Made by a program: the position numbers and the translations under genes. A stretch of 64,000 nucleotides of DNA, from contig NZ_JADWYX010000002.1 of the NCBI RefSeq assembly GCF_016786355.1, forward strand, positions 1-64,000, given 5' to 3'. A model generated the notes under the pieces. The model saw only the letters and a list, made by a program, of their open reading frames with translations. It was not told the DNA's origin and did no database searches. The DNA comes from Frankia sp. AgB1.9 (GTDB lineage Bacteria; Actinomycetota; Actinomycetes; Frankiales; Frankiaceae). This document shows, in pieces, positions 8,840 through 18,941 of this stretch (position 1 is its first letter; each line of letters begins with the position of its first letter).

Positions 8840-10912
8840 TCACATGCTGTTCCGCGGCTGGCGGTAGACGTGGCCGTCGACGGTGGTGGTCATCGTCCCC
8901 GTGGCCTGGAAGTCGTTGGTCAGCAGGTCGATCGTGAGATGGAATCCGTCGGGGCTGGTCTTCTTGGTGCTCGGGGTGATGCCGGTCTGGGTGAGGTCGG
9001 AGTACCAGTCGAGCTTGGACACGGCCATGCTCGGCGCGGCGGCGGTGACCTTCTCGGCGCCGTTGAGGGTGCGCAGGCCGTCGTCGGAGAAGTTCGTGTA
9101 GCGGACCGAGACGGTGTCGATCGCCGTCCTGGCCGCGTTCTCGGTGATCGTGACCGCCGCCGATCCGGTCTTCGCTCCGGCCAGCGTGTAGGAGCCGGCG
9201 GGCGGGAACGGGCGGGTCGGGATCGGGCTGCCGGGGACGTAGGGGGTGCCCCAGGGGACGGTGTCGGAGATCGGGGCGACGGTACGCGCTGGTTGCGGCT
9301 TGCGGCTGGTGAGCTTGGCGATCATCAGGCGGGCGGTCCGGCCGCCGGGTTCGGTGGAGGTCTCGCATTTCAGCGGGTTCGCGCCGCCGCAGGCGGGTGC
9401 GACCGCGAGTGCCTGCCAGTAGACGACGGCGGTGCCGTCCGGTGACCAGCGGGGGTCGGCCTCCCCGTTCCAGTTCGGGTCGTTGATCGCACCCGGGCTG
9501 CCGTCGCCGGCGGCGTTGATCCGCTGACCCTGATAGGTCCCGCGGTCTCCGTAGCGGTCAATCAGGATGGGCTGGAAGAACCGTCGCTGCCCGTTGTTGC
9601 GGGTCGAGGAGACCGCCCCGGTGGTGACCAGGTCGGTGATCGGGGGGACGCCCCGCATCCCGGCGAGGAACTCCTGGCGATCGGAGCCGCGGGTGTCCAT
9701 GGCGACCGTCCAGTTGCCGTCAGGAGACAGGTCGATCGGGTCGGTGTACTCGGGGTTGCCAGTCAGCCTGCGCACTTTGCCGGTGGTCAGGTCGGCGGCG
9801 AAGACGTCGATGTTGGACGACTCGTCCGGGTAGCCGATGTAGGCGACTTCCTTGCCGTCCTTGCTGAAGCCGCGCAGCTCACCGACCGAGATCGCGTTCG
9901 GGTTGATCGTCAGCTGGTCGGGGTGCGCCGGGTCGACGTACACGGTCTGCTTGTCGGCAGCGGTGTCGAACAGCCGGGTCACTGACGTGATGTCGTAGCG
10001 CGGAGTCAGCGGGGTGCCGGTGGTGGGTCTCGGGTTGAACGTGAGCCGGCCGAGGTAGGCGAACTGCCCGATCGCGTCGTTGGAGAAGGTGAAGCTGTTG
10101 AAGCCGAGATGGACGTTGTCCGGGTTCAGCCGCAGCTCACGGATGTTCCCGCCCTTCCCGGAGCCGTCGGCCGTGTTGTTGAACCGGATCGGATAGACGT
10201 GGACCTGGTCCGGCGTGCAGGCGGTGTCTGCGAGCTTGAAGGACCCGCAGTCGATGATGTTCGTGCCGGCCAGGATCCGCTTGCCGTCGTTGAACGGCTG
10301 CGGATAGTCGAGGGCCTGGTTGCGGCCGGCCTGGTTTCCGGCCGGGACACCGCAGGTCACGCATTTCCAGGCGTCACCGTTCGGGAACTTCGTGCCGTCG
10401 GTCCTCACGATGATGATCTGCGGGCCCGAGTAGACGCTCGCCTGGTCGGGGGCGGCCGGCGCCCCGGCGAAGCTGATCGTCGCGGAGACCGTGTGCCCGT
10501 CCGGCAGGAAGCCGCCCGACTGCAGGCCGACTGACTGGCCGACGCAGCCCGTCCCGTGCGGGTTGATCGCCGCGGTGCAGCCGCCCGGCCCGGTATCCGC
10601 CGTCACCGGAGGCAGCGGCAACTCGCTGACCGAGATCGGCTCCGGCTTCGGGGCGGGCGGATTGTTCACCACCTCGGGAAGCGCGTTGATCCCGGTCGGG
10701 GCGGCTCCCGTGGCGCCGGCCGAGCCAGACGACGAACACGCCGCCACCGCGACCATCAACGCCATGGCCAGGCCCAGGACTGACCAACGCGCCCGCGTGG
10801 CCGTCGCCGACGGCCGGCGGAGCCCGTCTGGAACCTCCCGGTGAGAGGCACGCGGAAATCGCGGTGCGCCACGAGAAATCGTCAAGCGTAAAGGCACCTT
10901 GTCCTCTTTCAT
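8840..10912 (-). CDS. Secreted beta-propeller lipoprotein (paralogue 1)
   Basis: 690 residues. A positively charged leader and hydrophobic stretch end in the lipobox-like VAVAAC followed by SSSGSAG, so a lipid-anchored exported protein is expected. The mature part has PD40/TolB-like blades (for example GFSKDGKEVAYIGY, DLSPDGNWTVAMD, RWSPDGTAVVYW) and a C-terminal beta-rich domain ending in GTMTTTVDGHVY. Conserved cysteines include a CxxC in WKCVTCGVPAGNQAG. It is a clear paralogue of the next gene, with the same domain order. The ATG at 10912 is preferred because CAGGG lies 7 nt before it; a GTG six codons upstream is possible. Function unknown. Confidence 0.8.
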   Translation of the reverse strand: MKEDKVPLRLTISRGAPRFPRASHREVPDGLRRPSATATRARWSVLGLAMALMVAVAACSSSGSAGATGAAPTGINALPEVVNNPPAPKPEPISVSELPLPPVTADTGPGGCTAAINPHGTGCVGQSVGLQSGGFLPDGHTVSATISFAGAPAAPDQASVYSGPQIIIVRTDGTKFPNGDAWKCVTCGVPAGNQAGRNQALDYPQPFNDGKRILAGTNIIDCGSFKLADTACTPDQVHVYPIRFNNTADGSGKGGNIRELRLNPDNVHLGFNSFTFSNDAIGQFAYLGRLTFNPRPTTGTPLTPRYDITSVTRLFDTAADKQTVYVDPAHPDQLTINPNAISVGELRGFSKDGKEVAYIGYPDESSNIDVFAADLTTGKVRRLTGNPEYTDPIDLSPDGNWTVAMDTRGSDRQEFLAGMRGVPPITDLVTTGAVSSTRNNGQRRFFQPILIDRYGDRGTYQGQRINAAGDGSPGAINDPNWNGEADPRWSPDGTAVVYWQALAVAPACGGANPLKCETSTEPGGRTARLMIAKLTSRKPQPARTVAPISDTVPWGTPYVPGSPIPTRPFPPAGSYTLAGAKTGSAAVTITENAARTAIDTVSVRYTNFSDDGLRTLNGAEKVTAAAPSMAVSKLDWYSDLTQTGITPSTKKTSPDGFHLTIDLLTNDFQATGTMTTTVDGHVYRQPRNSM

Positions 10913-10964
10913 TGAGCAGCCCTGATGCACGAGGCAGGTCAGCCGGGACGCCGACGGGTGACCG

Positions 10965-12938
10965 TCAGAACGATCCGGGCTGGTTGTAGGTGTGGCCGTC
11001 GAGCGTGGTCGTCATGGTCCCGACTGGGTTGTAGGTGCCGGAGATGACGGCGCGCGGCGAGATGGTGTATCCGCCCGGCTCGCTGGTCTTCTTGGTGCCG
11101 GTGTGCTTTCCGGTTAGGTTCAGGTTCTCGTGGAACGTGATGTCACTGGCGGACGTCCCTTTGTTCTGGACACTCTCCGTGCCATTGATGACGTCGGTGC
11201 CGTCGTCGTCATAGTTGGTGTACGTGACGGAGATCGACATGACGCCGGTCTTCGTGCTGTTCTCGGTGATCGTGACCGCCGCGGTGCCGGCGGTCCTCCC
11301 GCTGAGGGTGTAGGTGCCGGCCGGGAGGTGTGGCAGGACGGGCGTCGGGTCACCGGCGTGGTACGGCGTTCCCCAGGCGACGGTGTCCGGAAGCGGCTTG
11401 ACCGCGGGCGCGGCCCGGGGCGTGCGGCTGGTCAGCCTGGCGAGCATGAGGCGGGAGGTGCGTCCGCCGGGTTCGCTGGAGGGCGGGCAGGTGGCGGGGT
11501 CGCCGACGGCCGGGCCGCAGTCGGCCGCGGCGGGGTAGGTCTGTCCGTAGACGATCTGGGTGCCGTCCGGCGAGAAGTACGAGTCGGCCCTCGAGGCCCA
11601 GAGGGGGTCGTCAGCGGTGCTTCCCGGCCCGGTCGCGAGTGTGGTGCAGGGGCCGGTGGCGCAGGTGTTGACCTGCTGGCCGTGGTAGTCGCCGCGGTCG
11701 CCGTAGCGGTCGTACAGGTAGGGCTCGAAGAGCCGGCGATCGTGAATGTTGTAGCCGGCGGATTCCGCGGCGCCGGTCGGGAGCGCGTCGGTGATCGGCG
11801 GGACGCCCGGCAGCGCGGCGAAGAAGGAGAACCGGTCGTGGTAGCGGACGTCCATGGCGACGGTCCACTGGCTGTCCGGCGAGCTCGTGACCGGGTCGCT
11901 GTAGGCGGGGTCGGCGTCCAGGCGTCGGGTGGCCCCGGTGGCGAGGCTGGTTGCGACGTGGTCGAGGTTGTCGGACTGGACGTCGGCGATACCGAGCGCC
12001 TCGGTGCCATCGCCGGTCCAGCCTTTGAACTCGCCGATGACGCGGTTCTGCTGATAGGTCAGCCGGGTCGGGTTGGCCGGGTCGACGCGCAGGAAGGTGC
12101 CAAACGGCTCGTCGGCGCTGAAAAGCCCGGTGATCTCCGTGAGGTCGTAACGCGCCACTCTCGGCTCGCCGGCGGCCGGCTTCGGGTCGAACGTGAGCCG
12201 GCCGTAGTAGGCGAGTTCGCTGAAGGTGTCGTCAGCGGTGGCGGGAAAAAGAATCCGATTCCAACCGACGTGCACGTTGTCCGGGTTCAGCTTGAGGCCG
12301 TAGATCAGCCCGCCGGCGCCGGATCCGTCCGCGGTCGTGTTCCAGCGGATCGGGTAGACGTGGATCGCCGCGGCCGTGCAGCGCGGGTCGGTGAACCTGT
12401 ACTGCCCGCAGTCTACGATGTTGTTGCCGGCGAGGATTCGTGAGCCGTCGGCGAAAGGCTGGGCCGCGCCGAGATCAGTCGAGGCGCCGGCCTTGTTGGC
12501 GGCCGGGATGCCGCAGGTGAGGCATTGCCACGCGGAGCCGTCCGGGAACTTCTTCCCGTCTGTTCTGATCATCGCGAGCTGGGAGCCGCTGTACACGCTG
12601 GCCGGGTCCGGTGCCGCCGGCGCGCCGGTGTAGGTCAGGGTCGCCAGGACCGTGTGGTCGTCGAGGAAGCCGCCCGCCGAGACCGCTGAGATACAGCCCG
12701 TGCCCCGCGGGTTGACCGCGCTCGTGCACGCCCCCGGGTTGGCCGAGGGGGCTGTCGGCGGTACAGCCAGTTCTTTCAGGTCGATCGGTTCGGCCTTCGG
12801 TGGCGCCGGAACGCTCGCGGCGGCGCGGCCGGGGTGGCCGGACACGCCTGGAGGCCCAGAACTGCCGCAGGCCCCTGCTAACAGCACCGTCGCCGCACCG
12901 ACGACAAGCCAGCTGATACCTCGACGGCCACGCGCCAC
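10965..12938 (-). CDS. Secreted beta-propeller lipoprotein (paralogue 2)
   Basis: 657 residues with an N-terminal signal ending in lipobox LLAGAC. It has the same architecture as the preceding entry: the CxxC block WQCLTCGIPAANKAG, the HVYPIRWN and LKLNPDNVHVGWN blocks, propeller blades, the EPGGRTSRLMLARLTSR block, and a final GTMTTTLDGHTYNQP domain. The tandem pair therefore arose by duplication and has diverged substantially. It lies 52 nt upstream of paralogue 1 and 75 nt downstream of the histidine kinase on the same strand, so all four genes could form one unit. A role as sensor partner, binding protein or extracytoplasmic enzyme is possible; none is proven. Confidence 0.8.
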   Translation of the reverse strand: MARGRRGISWLVVGAATVLLAGACGSSGPPGVSGHPGRAAASVPAPPKAEPIDLKELAVPPTAPSANPGACTSAVNPRGTGCISAVSAGGFLDDHTVLATLTYTGAPAAPDPASVYSGSQLAMIRTDGKKFPDGSAWQCLTCGIPAANKAGASTDLGAAQPFADGSRILAGNNIVDCGQYRFTDPRCTAAAIHVYPIRWNTTADGSGAGGLIYGLKLNPDNVHVGWNRILFPATADDTFSELAYYGRLTFDPKPAAGEPRVARYDLTEITGLFSADEPFGTFLRVDPANPTRLTYQQNRVIGEFKGWTGDGTEALGIADVQSDNLDHVATSLATGATRRLDADPAYSDPVTSSPDSQWTVAMDVRYHDRFSFFAALPGVPPITDALPTGAAESAGYNIHDRRLFEPYLYDRYGDRGDYHGQQVNTCATGPCTTLATGPGSTADDPLWASRADSYFSPDGTQIVYGQTYPAAADCGPAVGDPATCPPSSEPGGRTSRLMLARLTSRTPRAAPAVKPLPDTVAWGTPYHAGDPTPVLPHLPAGTYTLSGRTAGTAAVTITENSTKTGVMSISVTYTNYDDDGTDVINGTESVQNKGTSASDITFHENLNLTGKHTGTKKTSEPGGYTISPRAVISGTYNPVGTMTTTLDGHTYNQPGSF

Positions 12939-13013
12939 GCCTACCTCCTGATGCCCAGCAGGACCCCGGATCGAATCCGGCGAGAACCTACCGAGCGGGG
13001 CGTAAGCGCAGCG

Positions 13014-14174
13014 TTAGCTCACGGCGAGCGGCAACTCCACCCGCGCGGCCACCTGTCCCGGCTGCCGGCTCCACGCGATCGTGCCGCCGTGCGCCCGCAG
13101 AACCGCCTCCACAATGGACAATCCGACCCCGGAACGACCGGGAAGGGCTGTCGTGCCATCGGGAGGCTCCGCAAGCGAGTTAGCGACCGACAGTGACGCG
13201 GTGCGACCATCGCTGGCCGGGGCGACGGTCACGTTGACCCAGCCGTCCGGCCTGTTGTGCCGCGCGCTGTTGTCCAGCAGGTTGCGCGCCAGGCTCTCCA
13301 ACAAGGCCCGGTCACAGGCGACCTCGGCGGTTCGCAGGTCGACATCCACCCGGATTCGGGCGAACGACGGTGTCTCGATGACTCGGCCCAGTACGTTCCC
13401 GACCAGCTCGTCGAGCGCGAACGTGGTCCTCTCCAGGTCGCCCAGGTCGGTTCGGGACAGCACAAGCAGCTGGGCGACCAGCCGCTGGCCGCGGTCTACC
13501 GCCTCCGCGACGGTCCGCAGACGTTGCCGTACGTCGGGGTCGGCCGTGTCGTCGAGGAGCATCGCCAGTTCGGCGGTTGAGGTGGCCAACGGGGTGCGCA
13601 GCTCGTGCGCGACCTGCCCCGCGAAGCGGCGCTGGGCGTCGAACGCCGTCGACAGCCGGTCGAGCATCGCGTCGAACGTGTCCGCGAGCTCTTTCACCTC
13701 GTCCTGCGGGCCGTCGATCGCCACCCGGTCACCGAGATCGGACGCCGACGCCGAGCGGGCCCGGTCGGTCATTCTGCGGATAGGCCGCAGAATGCTGCCG
13801 GACAACACCCAGGCGGTCGCCACCGCGCCCACGAGCACCACGAGCAGCCCGATGAACGACCAGCGGCGCGCATTCGCGAGAGCGTGGTCGAGACGGCGCT
13901 GTTGCACCTCACGCGCGACCTCGTCGACGGTCTTGCCGTTCGACAGCCGCATGTCGTCGAACTTCGTCGTGAGCAGCTCCTGCGGATGGGCCTCGATGTA
14001 GCTGACCACCGTCTCCTGCCGGACTCCCATCTCGGCCAGCAACGCGGTGTGAAAGGAGTACACCGACGGGTAGGGCACGTTGCGGAACGCGAAGGTGTTG
14101 ACCACCAACGTGAAGGACCCGGCCACAATCAGACTCAGGGCGATCATCAGGGCGATACGAGTGCGGATCTTCAT
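13014..14174 (-). CDS. Membrane sensor histidine kinase
   Basis: 386 residues. TM1 is at about 7-29 and TM2 at about 105-127, enclosing an extracytoplasmic sensor segment of about 75 residues with no recognised fold. A HAMP domain follows (about 125-180), then HisKA with phosphoacceptor His190 in FAGQVAHELRTPLA, and an ATPase with N-box LLDNSARHN and G-box GVGLSIVEA. The ATG overlaps the response-regulator stop by 4 nt, so the two form a coupled two-component system. The lipoproteins downstream are the likely targets or accessory partners. Confidence 0.93.
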   Translation of the reverse strand: MKIRTRIALMIALSLIVAGSFTLVVNTFAFRNVPYPSVYSFHTALLAEMGVRQETVVSYIEAHPQELLTTKFDDMRLSNGKTVDEVAREVQQRRLDHALANARRWSFIGLLVVLVGAVATAWVLSGSILRPIRRMTDRARSASASDLGDRVAIDGPQDEVKELADTFDAMLDRLSTAFDAQRRFAGQVAHELRTPLATSTAELAMLLDDTADPDVRQRLRTVAEAVDRGQRLVAQLLVLSRTDLGDLERTTFALDELVGNVLGRVIETPSFARIRVDVDLRTAEVACDRALLESLARNLLDNSARHNRPDGWVNVTVAPASDGRTASLSVANSLAEPPDGTTALPGRSGVGLSIVEAVLRAHGGTIAWSRQPGQVAARVELPLAVS

Positions 14175-14827
14175 ATCAGCCGGTACCCCACCGCCGGGGC
14201 GGTCGCGATCACCGGCGGTTCCCCGAGCTTGCGCCGAAGCGTCAGGATCGTGACCCGCACCGCGTTACTGAAAGGATCCAGCCGTTCGTCCCACACCCGC
14301 TCCATCAGCTGCTCCGCACTCAGGAACGCCCCCTCCGCCAGCATCAACGCCTCCAGCACCGCGAACTCACGGTTCGTCAGCCGTAGGTCACGACCACCGC
14401 GCCGGGCGGTCCGACGGCCAGCGTCGAGACAGATGTCCTGCCATTCCAACACGGGCACCGCGGCATGCGGGCTACGCCGACCGAGCGCCCGAAGACGCGC
14501 CACGAGCTCACGCATGTCGAACGGCTTCGGGAGATAGTCATCGGCGCCGAGCATCAGCCCCTCGACCCGTTCGGACACGTCATCCGAGGCCGTCAGCATC
14601 AGGATCCGTGTCGCCGTACGCTCAGCGACAATCTTTTCGCACACAACATCGCCGCGCACGCCCGGAAGCTGGCGGTCGAGGACGACGATCTCGTATTCGA
14701 CGACACCTATCTTTTCAAGCGCTTCCTCGCCGTCGTACGCCACATCGACAGCAAATCTCTCTCGACGTAAACCACGGACCACCGCGTCGGCAAGCGGCGC
14801 GTCATCCTCCACGACAAGCACTCGCAT
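14171..14827 (-). CDS. OmpR/PhoB-family response regulator
   Basis: 218 residues. The receiver has acidic EDD near residues 7-9, phosphoacceptor Asp51 in VVLDRQLPG, Thr79 and Lys101 (YLPKPFDM). A C-terminal winged helix covers about residues 125-218 and ends in the family-typical VGYRLI. The ATG at 14827 is chosen because AGGGGAG lies 8 nt before it and the receiver starts directly with MRVLVVEDD; a longer form from 14884 would add a non-homologous leader. It is the first gene of the two-component/lipoprotein unit. Confidence 0.94.
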   Translation of the reverse strand: MRVLVVEDDAPLADAVVRGLRRERFAVDVAYDGEEALEKIGVVEYEIVVLDRQLPGVRGDVVCEKIVAERTATRILMLTASDDVSERVEGLMLGADDYLPKPFDMRELVARLRALGRRSPHAAVPVLEWQDICLDAGRRTARRGGRDLRLTNREFAVLEALMLAEGAFLSAEQLMERVWDERLDPFSNAVRVTILTLRRKLGEPPVIATAPAVGYRLI

Positions 14828-15107
14828 AAACGCGACTCCCCTCTTCCTGGACGCCAGGTAGAACTGGCCTGACAGCGTCGACATTGAGAATGTCCACCGA
14901 GACCGGTTTCCGGCGGCCAGGGCGCCCCCGCCCTTCGGCCTCAGGCCACCAGGACTCCATGGTCATGATCGCCGGCCAGCTCGCGGCTCCTCCCGCGCCT
15001 CCGACATGCTCCCCGGCGGCAACCTAACGTAACCGGCCGACAGGGGGCCCCGAGTCGGTGCGCCGCTGTCTACATCCGCTCGTCCATGTCCTCCAGACGT
15101 GGTGACC

Positions 15108-16088
<981 letters not shown>

Positions 16089-16253
16089 CAGGTTGACTCC
16101 TTTTACTCGGTGCTCCGGTCCAGGCATCGAACTGCCAGGCCGCAACGGCGGCGGACACCATGCAAGCGGGTCCAGAACCCGCGAAGAACCCCCAGCTGGA
16201 AGGTGTACTGGCAGGGCATCCCTCGTCCAACGGGTCCCGCCTAGCCTGGGACC

Positions 16254-17135
16254 GTGGACCACCGCGACGAGGTCAAGGCCTTCCTCAGCTCCCGCCGAGC
16301 CAGGATCACGCCCGCGCAGGCCGGCCTCCCGACCTACGGCCGCGGCCGGCGCGTCCCGGGACTGCGCCGCGGCGAGGTCGCCGACCTGGCCGGAGTCAGC
16401 GTCGAGTACTACTCCCGCCTCGAACGCGGCAACCTCGCCGGCGTCTCCGAAGGCGTGCTCGACGCCCTCGCCCACGCCCTACAACTCGACGACGCCGAAC
16501 GCACCCACCTGATCGACCTCGCCCGCGCCGCCTGCCCCGCCACCCGCACCCGGCGCATCCCTGCCACCCAGCAGATCCGGCCCAGCCTGGCCCGCATCCT
16601 CGACGGGATGACCGAGCTACCAGCCCTCGTGAACAACGCGCGCCTCGACGTCCTCGCCGCCAACCCCCTGGCGACAGCACTGTTCGAGCCCCTGTTCACC
16701 GACCCCACCCGACCGGCCAACCACGCCCGGTTCACCTTCCTCAACCCCCGCGCCCGCGACTTCTGGATCGACTGGGAACGCGCCGCCGACGACAACGTCG
16801 CCATGCTGCGCCTCGAAGCCGGCCGCGACCCCTACGACAAGGCGATCAGCGACCTCGTCGGCGAACTATCCACCCGCAGCGAAGCCTTCCGCACCCGCTG
16901 GGCCGCCCACGACGTCCGCCTGCACCGCACGGGGCTCAAACACTTCCACCACCCACTCGTCGGCGACCTGCACCTGTCCTACGACGTCATGGACCTACCC
17001 GCCGACCCAGGCCTCGCCCTCGTCGCCTTCAGCGCCGAAACCGGCACACCCACCGACGACGCCCTCAGACTCCTCGCCAGCTGGGCCGCCACCCACCACC
17101 CGACCCCCACCCCGCCAGGCCGAAACCAGGCCTGA
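16254..17135 (+). CDS. XRE-family regulator with MmyB-like ligand-binding domain
   Basis: 293 residues. The N-terminal helix-turn-helix (residues about 30-80: [20 protein letters not shown]) is followed by the conserved MLTR ligand-binding region seen in many actinobacterial regulators ([20 protein letters not shown] and [20 protein letters not shown]). It starts at GTG 16254. Regulators of this type commonly control a divergent oxidoreductase, here the aldo/keto reductase. Confidence 0.9.
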   Translation: MDHRDEVKAFLSSRRARITPAQAGLPTYGRGRRVPGLRRGEVADLAGVSVEYYSRLERGNLAGVSEGVLDALAHALQLDDAERTHLIDLARAACPATRTRRIPATQQIRPSLARILDGMTELPALVNNARLDVLAANPLATALFEPLFTDPTRPANHARFTFLNPRARDFWIDWERAADDNVAMLRLEAGRDPYDKAISDLVGELSTRSEAFRTRWAAHDVRLHRTGLKHFHHPLVGDLHLSYDVMDLPADPGLALVAFSAETGTPTDDALRLLASWAATHHPTPTPPGRNQA

Positions 17136-17156
17136 TCCGGAGCGACGCCGCGCCGG

Positions 17157-17579
17157 TCAGGCGGCGTGGCTGGCGTCCGCGGTGGGGGTGAGCATCGCGG
17201 CGAGCGTCGTCATCGCGTGGGGTACTGGCCGGTAGTAGGCCCAGACGCCGCGTTTGTCGCGGCTGATCAGCCCGGCGTCGACGAGGACCTTCAGGTGGTG
17301 GCTGACTGTCGGCTGGGTCAGGCCAAGGGGTTCGGTGAGCTCGCAGACGCACGCCTCCCCACCGTCCCGGGCGTAGATCATCGACAGGAGCCGCAGGCGC
17401 GCCGGCACGGCGATCGCCTTCAGGACGGCGGCGAGCTGTTCGGCTTCCACCGCGGACAGCGGCTCGCGGGCCAGCGGTGTGCAGCACGAGGACATCGCCC
17501 CGATCAGGCCGGGTCCCGGCTCCGGCTCGGCCTCACCGGTCGCGTCGAGCCTCGCCGCCAGGGGGGATGTCGTCGCCAT
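17157..17579 (-). CDS. arsR: ArsR-family arsenite-responsive repressor
   Basis: 140 residues from the ATG at 17579. The winged helix carries the As(III)-type metal site CVC in GGEACVCELTEPLGL, and SHHLKVLVDAGL is the recognition helix. A second cysteine pair sits near the N-terminus in SSCCTPLAREPLS and may be an extra thiolate ligand. The gene is divergent from arsI, so the shared 97-bp gap should hold its operator. The start is not certain: other in-frame ATGs lie at 17603, 17591 and 17495. Confidence 0.87.
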   Translation of the reverse strand: MATTSPLAARLDATGEAEPEPGPGLIGAMSSCCTPLAREPLSAVEAEQLAAVLKAIAVPARLRLLSMIYARDGGEACVCELTEPLGLTQPTVSHHLKVLVDAGLISRDKRGVWAYYRPVPHAMTTLAAMLTPTADASHAA

Positions 17580-17676
17580 GGCTCCCAGCATGCCTGAAGG
17601 CATTGACAGACGTCTATCTCCTCGGCCATCCTCGTGCCGTCGGACATAGACATGCATCGATGTTAGGAGTGGCCGG
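17580..17676. promoter_or_regulatory. Divergent ars promoter/operator region
   Basis: This gap contains an ACAGACGTCTAT-type near-palindrome with perfect core AGACGTCT (17608-17615) and an ACAT...ATGT inverted pair close to the arsI start. Either could be the ArsR site; the assignment is inferred from position only. Confidence 0.4.
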
Positions 17677-18219
17677 ATGGCCAGAGTGCAGCTGGCGTTG
17701 AACGTCTCGGACGTGGACGCGGCGGTGGAGTTCTACGGGAAGCTGTTCGGCGTCGAGCCGGCGAAGCGCCGGCCGGGGTACGCGAACTTCGCGATCGACA
17801 CCCCGCCGCTGAAGCTGGTGCTGATCGAGAATCCCGAGGCCCGGGGCGCCGGGGTCGCGGGGGCGCTCAACCACCTGGGTGTCGAGGTCGAGACCACCGA
17901 GGAGGTGTCTGCGGCCACCACGCGGCTGGCCGGGGCGGGACTGGCGACCGCGGTGCAGGAGAACACCGCCTGTTGCTACGCGCTCCAGGACAAGGTCTGG
18001 GTGGACGACCCGGACGGCGCGCCGTGGGAGATCTACACCGTCCTGGCCGACAGCGACTCCGCTCGCCCGGGATCGACCTCGTCGGCGGCCGAGCGCCTCG
18101 ACGGGCAGGAGTCCGGCGGAGTCTGCTGCACGCCCGGCGCGGCGGCGGCGGGTGCGGCGGGTGCGGGTGCGGTCAACCTGCTCGCGGGTGAGCCGGTCTC
18201 GACCGGCCACTGCTGCTGA
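17677..18219 (+). CDS. arsI: ArsI/CadI-type vicinal-oxygen-chelate protein, probable organoarsenical C-As lyase
   Basis: 180 residues. The glyoxalase/VOC fold covers about residues 1-125, with the ArsI signature: vicinal Cys99-Cys100 in ENTACCYALQDKVW, His66 in NHLGVEV and Glu118 in PWEIYTV. ArsI oxygenases demethylate trivalent methylarsenicals to arsenite. The tail (130-180) is Ala/Gly-rich and adds two more CC pairs, at 150-151 and 179-180, beyond the catalytic pair. First gene of the plus-strand ars operon, divergent from arsR. The older family name CadI reflects cadmium induction; the ars setting favours arsenic. Confidence 0.85.
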   Translation: MARVQLALNVSDVDAAVEFYGKLFGVEPAKRRPGYANFAIDTPPLKLVLIENPEARGAGVAGALNHLGVEVETTEEVSAATTRLAGAGLATAVQENTACCYALQDKVWVDDPDGAPWEIYTVLADSDSARPGSTSSAAERLDGQESGGVCCTPGAAAAGAAGAGAVNLLAGEPVSTGHCC

Positions 18220-18230
18220 GCGCCCGTCGT

Positions 18231-18941
18231 GTGACAGACCTTCCGGGTGGCCGCCCTCCGCTGGCGCGGCGGGTGGCCGCCGAGGCGACCGGCAGCCTGC
18301 TGCTCGCGGCGCTGGTCGTCGGCTCGGGGATCGCCGCCCAGCAGCTGAGCCCCGGCCAGGTGGGCCTGGAGCTGGTCGAGAACGCGGCGGCGACCGCCGC
18401 CGGCCTCTTCGCCATCATCCTGATGGTCGGCCCGGTCTCCGGAGCGCACTTCAACCCGGTCGTCACCGTGGTCGACGCGGCGTTCGGCGGGCTGTCGTGG
18501 CGGGATGCCGCCGCGTACCTGCCTGCCCAGGTCGCGGGTTGTTCTGGCGGCGCGGTCCTGGCGAACCTGATGTTCGCCCGGCCGGCGGTGTCGATCTCCA
18601 CCCACCACAGGGCGTCCAGCGCTCACCTGCTTGCCGAGGTGGTCGCGACGGCCGGCCTGATCCTGCTGATCTTCTCGCTGGCCCGGTCCGGCCGCGGCGA
18701 GAAGGCCCCGGCCGCGGTCGGGGCCTACATCGGCGCCGCGTACTGGTTCACCAGCTCGACAAGCTTCGCCAACCCGGCCATCAGCATCGGTCGGATCTTC
18801 TCCGACACGTTCGCCGGCATCGCCCCGGCCTCCGTGCCCGCGTTCGTGGCCGCCCAGCTGGTCGGTGGCGCGCTCGGCCTGGGCCTGGTCAACGCGCTCT
18901 ACGGCTCCGCCCGCAAGCTGCCTGAAGGGACCTCTCCGTGA
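18231..18941 (+). CDS. aqpS: MIP-family aquaglyceroporin, probable arsenite channel (AqpS-like)
   Basis: 236 residues with about six hydrophobic segments. The two half-helix motifs are NPV (AHFNPVVT) and NPA (FANPAISIGR), typical of aquaglyceroporins. It lies between arsI and arsC, and its stop overlaps arsC by 4 nt, which is the arrangement known for AqpS, where the channel lets arsenite leave down its gradient. No ArsB or Acr3 pump is present in the window. The start at GTG 18231 is 11 nt after arsI and has no strong Shine-Dalgarno, so coupling is likely. Confidence 0.87.
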   Translation: MTDLPGGRPPLARRVAAEATGSLLLAALVVGSGIAAQQLSPGQVGLELVENAAATAAGLFAIILMVGPVSGAHFNPVVTVVDAAFGGLSWRDAAAYLPAQVAGCSGGAVLANLMFARPAVSISTHHRASSAHLLAEVVATAGLILLIFSLARSGRGEKAPAAVGAYIGAAYWFTSSTSFANPAISIGRIFSDTFAGIAPASVPAFVAAQLVGGALGLGLVNALYGSARKLPEGTSP

